10,156 bases of DNA from an uncultured Collinsella sp. (GTDB lineage: Bacteria; Actinomycetota; Coriobacteriia; Coriobacteriales; Coriobacteriaceae), in NCBI GenBank assembly GCA_900547025.1, contig UREZ01000067.1:1-10156 (forward strand). The letters are read 5' to 3'. Both the position numbers and the translations under genes were made by a program. The stretch's first letter is position 1. The number at the start of each line of letters is the position of its first letter. This document shows, one piece after another, positions 6,489 to 10,156 of the stretch. The notes below the pieces were generated by a model, which saw nothing but the letters and a program-made list of their open reading frames with translations, made no database searches and had not been told where the DNA came from.

Positions 6489-7628
6489 TCACTTTACGTC
6501 AAATTCCACGCGATCGAGTTCGGGCACGTTGAGGTCGATGAGCTTGCGGGCGACGTGACGGTCGTGCGCCCCGAGCGCCTCGCTTGTCGTCACATGGGCG
6601 ACGATCTCGCGCTCGACGATGCCCTCCTCGTCGCCTTCGGTGGCCGAGGTCTCGACGGCGACGGTGTAGTCCTTAAAGCCCGGCAGCACCGCGGCAAGCT
6701 CGCGCGTGGTTTCGGTGACGCCGTGGCCGTCCTGCACACCGGCCTGCGCCGAGCCAATGGACCCCGCCGTCATAACGATGCAGGGGATGGCAAAGATCAC
6801 CGTACCCACGATGATGCGGCGGCGCACCTTGCGCGATAGCTCGTCGACCTCGGCGTTTTCTTCAGCAGTCACAATACCGTCGCCGTTGAGGTCGCGCTTG
6901 AGCGGCACGCGCAAAAGAAGCAGCACGGCTTCGGCGGCCAGTGCGATAAAGACCACGTTGATGCCAAACTCATAAAGCGCCGAGAGAAACAGTGACCCGC
7001 TTGCGATGGCGATGCCATAGCCCGCCGCGCACAGGGGCGGCATGAGTGCGGTCGCCACGGCCACGCCGGCGATGAGCGTGGCGGGTTCCTGGTCGCGCGA
7101 GTTGCCCAGGCCACCCGCAAAGCCGCCCGCGAGCGCGACGGCAAGGTCCCACACGGTCGGTGTCGAATTGTCGATGATGGCGGCCGTGGTGGTGCCAAGG
7201 GGCGAGAGCTTAAAGTACAACGTGGATGTGACCAGGCAAAAGGCCATCTGTAGAGCCAAGCCCGCGACGGCCTCGACGGTAATCTCGCGGTCGAGCGTGG
7301 CGATGCCGTATGCCATGGCAAGGACCGAGCCCATGAGCGGGCAGATGAGCATGGCGCCTACAATGGCGATATCCGAGTCGATATCGAGGCCGACGCTCGC
7401 GATGAGCATAGCGATGATGAGGATGCACAGGTGAGAGCCGGTCAGGCGCGCCCCGTTTACAAAGCGCTTGCGAATCACGTGATAGGGCGCGCGTCCCTCG
7501 CGAATGTTGAATGCCTGCTTTAGAAAGCGGCTTGCGTTCTTCATGGCCTCGCTGTGGGCGGGGCGGATGCCATGGCGCCGATGATGGCGCTCGCGCAGTC
7601 GCTTGAGCTGTTGTTTATCGAGTTCCAT
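6489..7628 (-). CDS. DUF389 family (TIGR00341-like) multi-pass membrane protein with an EF-hand-like loop
   Basis: A 379-residue protein. The first 65 residues are basic and cytoplasmic-looking. The membrane region begins with LCILIIAMLIASVGLD (67-82) and IVGAMLICPLMG (89-100), the hallmark block of DUF389 proteins, followed by further hydrophobic segments near 119-137, 162-175, 184-208, 214-240 and 271-293. A tail of about 85 residues (295-379) follows the last helix. The family's role is unknown; members are integral membrane proteins. Between the last two membrane segments, residues 246-257 read DLNGDGIVTAEE, which fits the 12-residue EF-hand calcium loop with acids or Asn at positions 1, 3, 5 and 12 and glycine at 6. 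ATG 7628 is preferred over the in-frame GTG 7634, because GAGG (7637 to 7634) stands five bases before the ATG and overlaps the GTG. The stop is TGA at 6489-6491. It lies downstream of the OPT gene on the same strand, but a strong terminator between them argues for separate transcription. Confidence 0.9.
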   Translation of the reverse strand: MELDKQQLKRLRERHHRRHGIRPAHSEAMKNASRFLKQAFNIREGRAPYHVIRKRFVNGARLTGSHLCILIIAMLIASVGLDIDSDIAIVGAMLICPLMGSVLAMAYGIATLDREITVEAVAGLALQMAFCLVTSTLYFKLSPLGTTTAAIIDNSTPTVWDLAVALAGGFAGGLGNSRDQEPATLIAGVAVATALMPPLCAAGYGIAIASGSLFLSALYEFGINVVFIALAAEAVLLLLRVPLKRDLNGDGIVTAEENAEVDELSRKVRRRIIVGTVIFAIPCIVMTAGSIGSAQAGVQDGHGVTETTRELAAVLPGFKDYTVAVETSATEGDEEGIVEREIVAHVTTSEALGAHDRHVARKLIDLNVPELDRVEFDVK

Positions 7629-7630
7629 GT

Positions 7631-7637
7631 CCACCTC
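7631..7637 (-). promoter_or_regulatory. Ribosome binding site that decides the DUF389 start
   Basis: The minus strand reads GAGGTGGAC and then ATG (7628). GAGG to ATG leaves five bases. The alternative start GTG at 7634 lies inside this site and has no purine-rich sequence of its own upstream, so ATG 7628 is the better choice. Confidence 0.5.
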
Positions 7638-7649
7638 GTATTGCCGCAG

Positions 7650-7665
7650 GAACGCGGGTGCGTTC
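7650..7665. repeat. Small perfect hairpin in the DUF389 leader
   Basis: gaacgc (7650-7655) and gcgttc (7660-7665) form a six-base-pair stem with a four-base loop, 22 bases before the DUF389 start on the minus strand. It may be a leader structure or chance. The rest of 7635-7780 shows no clear promoter; a TAGAGT on the minus strand near 7675 is only a weak -10 candidate. Confidence 0.25.
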
Positions 7666-7780
7666 GCATCATGTACTCTACACCGTGACGGGCGGGGCGG
7701 TCATCTTGACATGGAACTTAGGCGAGCAGGCAAAGGAAGACACGCCACATACGAGTACTGCTGAGGGTTTCGGCAGATAC

Positions 7781-7815
7781 AAAAAAGTGCGGGGCCGGAT
7801 GGTCTCCGACCCCGC
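7781..7815 (-). terminator. Rho-independent terminator of the OPT transporter gene
   Basis: On the minus strand, bases 7815-7805 pair with 7799-7789: ten Watson-Crick pairs plus one G-U wobble that works only in the minus-strand transcript. The loop is five bases (7800-7804). Two bases after the stem come six T residues (7786 to 7781). It lies 28 bases past the OPT stop codon. This is a textbook intrinsic terminator. Confidence 0.88.
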
Positions 7816-7843
7816 GCTCTGTACGGGTACGTTGTTGTTGGGT

Positions 7844-9547
7844 TTATCCCAGCAGGCTCAGACCGACGGAGACAAACGCCAGGATAACGCCGACGATGGA
7901 CTCGCCGCCCAGCAGGCCGCTGGCAACAACCAGGCCCTGCTCCTGGAAGGCGGCATCCTTGGCGGCCTTCTCCTCGTCCGAAAGACCGGCGGCGGCGTCG
8001 CGGTGAGCGGCCCACTTGTCGTAGGCGAGCTTAACGCAGGAGCCCAGGAAAGCCGTGAGCGACATATAGAACGGCAGGTACACGCCCAGACCGATCATCA
8101 TGGCCGGAATGCCGAGCCAGTACATGACGATGCCGGCGATAAAGCCGCCTGCGAACCACGGCACGCTCGGGATGCCCGAGACCATGGTGGCGACCACGCT
8201 TGCCTGCGCGGCAACGAAGCTCTTGTCGGGGCCAAAGGCGTCCGGACCATAGGCAGTGACGAGCGCGACCATGACGGCGGCAGCGACCAGGGCGCCCACG
8301 ATGCCGCCGATGGCCTGGCCGATCCACTGCGCACGCGGGTTGGTGCCCAGCACGGCGCCGGCCTTAAAGTCGTTCATGACGTCGCCCGCAAGGCCGCACG
8401 CCACGGCCACGATGCCGGCGATGAAGAACAGCTTGACCTGCGCGAGCTGCGCGAAGGCAGCCACGATGAGCATGACGATGAGGCCAAAGATCTCCATGGG
8501 GTCGATACCCGTCTGGCCGCAGCTCTGCGCGCTCATGATGGTGGTGACAAAGGTGAACAGCGTGACGATGACGGCTGGAACGGGGCCAAGATCGAGTACG
8601 ATGGCAACGATCACGGCGATGGCGGCAGCGCCCAGGCCGATGATACCGGCGTCGAGCTTAAGGGAGCCCGAGATGAGCGACTGCTCGTCGGTGTCGGTGG
8701 AGCTGTCGGCGGCGAGGCCGCGGACGATACCGGCGACCTGCGGCAGGATGTCCTTGAGGACGACGGCGACGCCAAAGCCCATCATGAGGCCCATACCCAG
8801 GGACTTAACAATGCCCTGTGCGGTCATAACGTCAAACAGACCGGCAGCGGTGCCGCCGACAATGATGCCAAAGTTGCCCAGCAGCGCGCCGGCAAACCAG
8901 AACGCGACGGGGGCGAAGCCCACCAAAAAGCCGATGGACAGCAACATGGGCGAGTTATAGATGGCAAAGGTCACGCCGGGGATATTGAGCGTACACAGCA
9001 TGCTGGGCACCACGCCCAGAGCGTCGCGCAGCACGCTGTAGATGCCGGCGATGGCCATGGAGCCAAAGAGCTGCTTGCCGGTCTTGCCGCCGGCCTCGGT
9101 TGCGCGCAGGGTCTGAGCTGCGGCGTTGCCGGTGGGGAACTCAAGCGCGGCGTCCACGATAAAGTGACGGTGGATGAGTGCCGTGGCCAGCAGGCCTAGG
9201 ATAGTGCCGGCGAGTGCCACGATAAACATGTCGAGCCAACTGATCTGGTCGGCATAGCCCAGCATCCAGGCGCCCGGGATGGTAAACGCCAGACCGCCAG
9301 CGACCATGGCGCCTGCGGACATGATGGTGTGGGTGACGTTGGCCTCGTTGAGGCTGGCGTTGCCCATGAGTTTCAGGAAGAACAGCGAAATGACGGCAGC
9401 GAAAATGATCGGCCAGGGGAGGGCGCCCATCTTGAGGGCGGTGTAGGCCGAGCTTGCCGTGATGATCACGCAGCCAAGGACGCCGATGACGACGCCACGC
9501 AGCGTGAGTTGCCCGCGCATCGAAGCGCGGTTCGAGGGATTGCTCAT
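7844..9547 (-). CDS. OPT family (oligopeptide transporter superfamily) membrane transporter
   Basis: A 567-residue, strongly hydrophobic protein with about 14-15 likely membrane segments. OPT family hallmarks include LNEANVTHTIMSAGAM near residues 66-81 and GDVMNDFKAG...GTNPRAQ near 388-408, the latter matching the conserved GD-x-x-x-D-x-K-x-G block. A hydrophilic loop rich in Ser, Thr, Asp and Glu (about 279-300) separates the two halves. A soluble, alanine- and charge-rich stretch near the C-terminus (about 505-540) precedes one last helix. OPT proteins take up small peptides or metal-chelate complexes, probably driven by protons. Short bacterial members such as this have uncertain substrates, and the sequence does not decide. 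ATG 9547 has AAGGAG six bases upstream on the minus strand. The stop is TAA at 7844-7846. It is divergent from coaX and followed by a strong terminator, so it is probably transcribed alone. Confidence 0.92.
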   Translation of the reverse strand: MSNPSNRASMRGQLTLRGVVIGVLGCVIITASSAYTALKMGALPWPIIFAAVISLFFLKLMGNASLNEANVTHTIMSAGAMVAGGLAFTIPGAWMLGYADQISWLDMFIVALAGTILGLLATALIHRHFIVDAALEFPTGNAAAQTLRATEAGGKTGKQLFGSMAIAGIYSVLRDALGVVPSMLCTLNIPGVTFAIYNSPMLLSIGFLVGFAPVAFWFAGALLGNFGIIVGGTAAGLFDVMTAQGIVKSLGMGLMMGFGVAVVLKDILPQVAGIVRGLAADSSTDTDEQSLISGSLKLDAGIIGLGAAAIAVIVAIVLDLGPVPAVIVTLFTFVTTIMSAQSCGQTGIDPMEIFGLIVMLIVAAFAQLAQVKLFFIAGIVAVACGLAGDVMNDFKAGAVLGTNPRAQWIGQAIGGIVGALVAAAVMVALVTAYGPDAFGPDKSFVAAQASVVATMVSGIPSVPWFAGGFIAGIVMYWLGIPAMMIGLGVYLPFYMSLTAFLGSCVKLAYDKWAAHRDAAAGLSDEEKAAKDAAFQEQGLVVASGLLGGESIVGVILAFVSVGLSLLG

Positions 9548-9583
9548 ATAAAACTCCTTTGCGTATATCCGCTTCCCCCAGGA

Positions 9584-9604
9584 GCGCCGTTACGGATACG
9601 GCGC
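9584..9604. repeat. Hairpin in the OPT gene leader
   Basis: gcgccgt (9584-9590) and acggcgc (9598-9604) form a perfect seven-base-pair stem with a seven-base loop. If OPT transcription starts near 9650, this lies in a leader of about 100 bases, some 37 bases before the start codon. A role in translation control is possible but not shown. Confidence 0.35.
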
Positions 9605-9657
9605 GGGAAGTCGGGTTACCAAGGGCCGCCGCGTGAGCTCGCGCGCGACCGCGCACC

Positions 9658-9663
9658 AGTATA
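9658..9663 (-). promoter_or_regulatory. Candidate -10 box for the OPT gene
   Basis: The minus strand reads TATACT here (five of six matches to TATAAT). At a 17-base spacing the -35 position falls inside the dyad at 9674-9691 and has no good TTGACA match. That would suit a promoter helped by an activator, or a chance match. Confidence 0.35.
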
Positions 9664-9673
9664 GCCGCAAGCA

Positions 9674-9691
9674 AGTCATTTTGGGATGACT
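9674..9691. promoter_or_regulatory. Candidate shared operator between the OPT gene and coaX
   Basis: AGTCAT (9674-9679), six bases, then ATGACT (9686-9691) form a perfect inverted repeat. It lies between two outward-facing TATACT boxes (9658-9663 minus, 9707-9712 plus) and covers the -35 position of both. Dyads of this size usually bind a dimeric regulator. The regulator is not in this window. Confidence 0.4.
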
Positions 9692-9706
9692 GGTTTAGGT
9701 AGGCGA

Positions 9707-9712
9707 TATACT
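9707..9712 (+). promoter_or_regulatory. Candidate -10 box for coaX
   Basis: TATACT matches TATAAT at five of six positions, 28 bases before the coaX start codon, so the leader would be short. TTGGGA at 9681-9686 is the nearest -35-like hexamer, but its 20-base spacing is too long for a standard promoter. Confidence 0.4.
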
Positions 9713-9739
9713 GCTGGGCAGACGAAAGGAGCGCCGGCG

Positions 9740-10156
9740 ATGCTTAATGGGTGCGCATATATATTGACGGTCGACGTGGGCAACACGTTCATTCGCTTTG
9801 GCCTGTTTGCAGAGGATTCGGCCGCGGCGCAGGAATGTCCGCTTGCGACGTGCGAGATCACCACGCCGTCGAGCATCACAGCGGACGAGGCGCGCATGCG
9901 TCTCGTGCAGGTCATGGCCGCACTGGCGGCCGATGCGGGCATGCCGGGTGCGCTTGTGCCCGCGGCTGCCGTGCTGAGCTGCGTGGTCCCGGCGCTCGAG
10001 CGCCCGTGGAAGGTAGCGCTTTCCCGTACCTGTACGGGGCGCGTGCTCACCGTAGGGCCGGGACTTAAGACCGGCATGCCCGTGCACTACGATGACCCGG
10101 CCGAGATCGGCCCCGACCGCATCGCCGATGCCGTGGCGGCCCGCGCCGTCTACGGC
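9740..10156 (+). CDS. coaX: Type III pantothenate kinase (CoaX), 3'-partial
   Basis: The first 139 codons of a gene that continues past the window end; full-length members have about 255-270 residues. CoaX phosphorylates pantothenate with ATP, the first committed step of coenzyme A synthesis in the cytosol. The N-terminal ASKHA phosphate loop reads DVGNT at 12-16. LSCVVP (79-84) matches the family's conserved S-x-V-x-P block. The segment from GPGLKTG (106-112) through DDPAEIGPDRIADAVAA (118-134) contains the catalytic aspartate D126 and R127. The usual GADR reads GPDR here, which is a mild change. ATG 9740 has a strong AAAGGAG (9725-9731) eight bases upstream. It is divergent from the OPT gene and may share an operator with it. 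Unlike type I and II enzymes, family members need a monovalent cation and are not inhibited by coenzyme A. Confidence 0.93.
   Translation, partial: MLNGCAYILTVDVGNTFIRFGLFAEDSAAAQECPLATCEITTPSSITADEARMRLVQVMAALAADAGMPGALVPAAAVLSCVVPALERPWKVALSRTCTGRVLTVGPGLKTGMPVHYDDPAEIGPDRIADAVAARAVYG

Noticed and set aside
7705..7727. TTGACA on the plus strand upstream of the OPT terminator as a promoter
   Set aside because: No -10 box lies at a suitable distance and no plus-strand gene follows.
7658..9199. A 513-codon open frame on the plus strand opposite the OPT gene
   Set aside because: The product is rich in Gly, Asp, His and Ala with no hydrophobic core, typical of an antisense shadow. The minus strand encodes a clear OPT protein with a Shine-Dalgarno and a terminator.

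Overview
The window is GC-rich DNA, densely coding on both strands. It most likely comes from an anaerobic gut actinobacterium of the Coriobacteriia, with Collinsella as my best guess. That guess rests on base composition, codon use and gene content (a fused 2-hydroxyacyl-CoA dehydratase activase, an arylsulfotransferase remnant, a short OPT transporter and a type III pantothenate kinase). No marker gene in the window proves it.

Layout. (1) Bases 1-3791, plus strand: a very large acyl-CoA dehydratase activase-type protein whose 5' end probably lies outside the window, closed by a long hairpin terminator. (2) Bases 3857-4190: a non-coding stretch with two interlocking inverted repeats, possibly a dispersed repeat or a structured RNA. 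(3) Bases 4206-5165, plus: a 3-hydroxyacyl-CoA dehydrogenase with its own Shine-Dalgarno sequence and a probable terminator. (4) About 5242-5723, plus: a decayed C-terminal piece of an aryl-sulfate sulfotransferase-like gene, cut at the 5' end and frameshifted in a T run. (5) Bases 5914-6363, plus: a small membrane-anchored protein of unknown function, preceded by a perfect hairpin and a possible 12-codon leader ORF. (6) Bases 6489-7628, minus: a DUF389-family membrane protein that carries an EF-hand-like loop. (7) Bases 7844-9547, minus: an OPT-family transporter with a strong terminator. (8) Bases 9740-10156, plus: the start of coaX (type III pantothenate kinase), which runs off the end of the window.

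Function. The activase-type protein and the 3-hydroxyacyl-CoA dehydrogenase both belong to families that act on acyl-CoA thioesters, and coaX makes the first committed intermediate of coenzyme A. The first two are separated by a terminator and about 400 bases, so a shared operon is unlikely. The OPT gene and coaX are divergent. Their intergenic region holds two TATACT boxes pointing outwards around a 6-6-6 dyad, which suggests shared control.

I see no CRISPR array, tRNA, rRNA, insertion sequence or defence or secretion system, and nothing that clearly amounts to a new multigene system. The points most worth a second look are the EF-hand loop in the DUF389 protein, the dyad between the OPT gene and coaX, the repeat-like intergenic block, and the unusual cofactor-loop sequence of the dehydrogenase.
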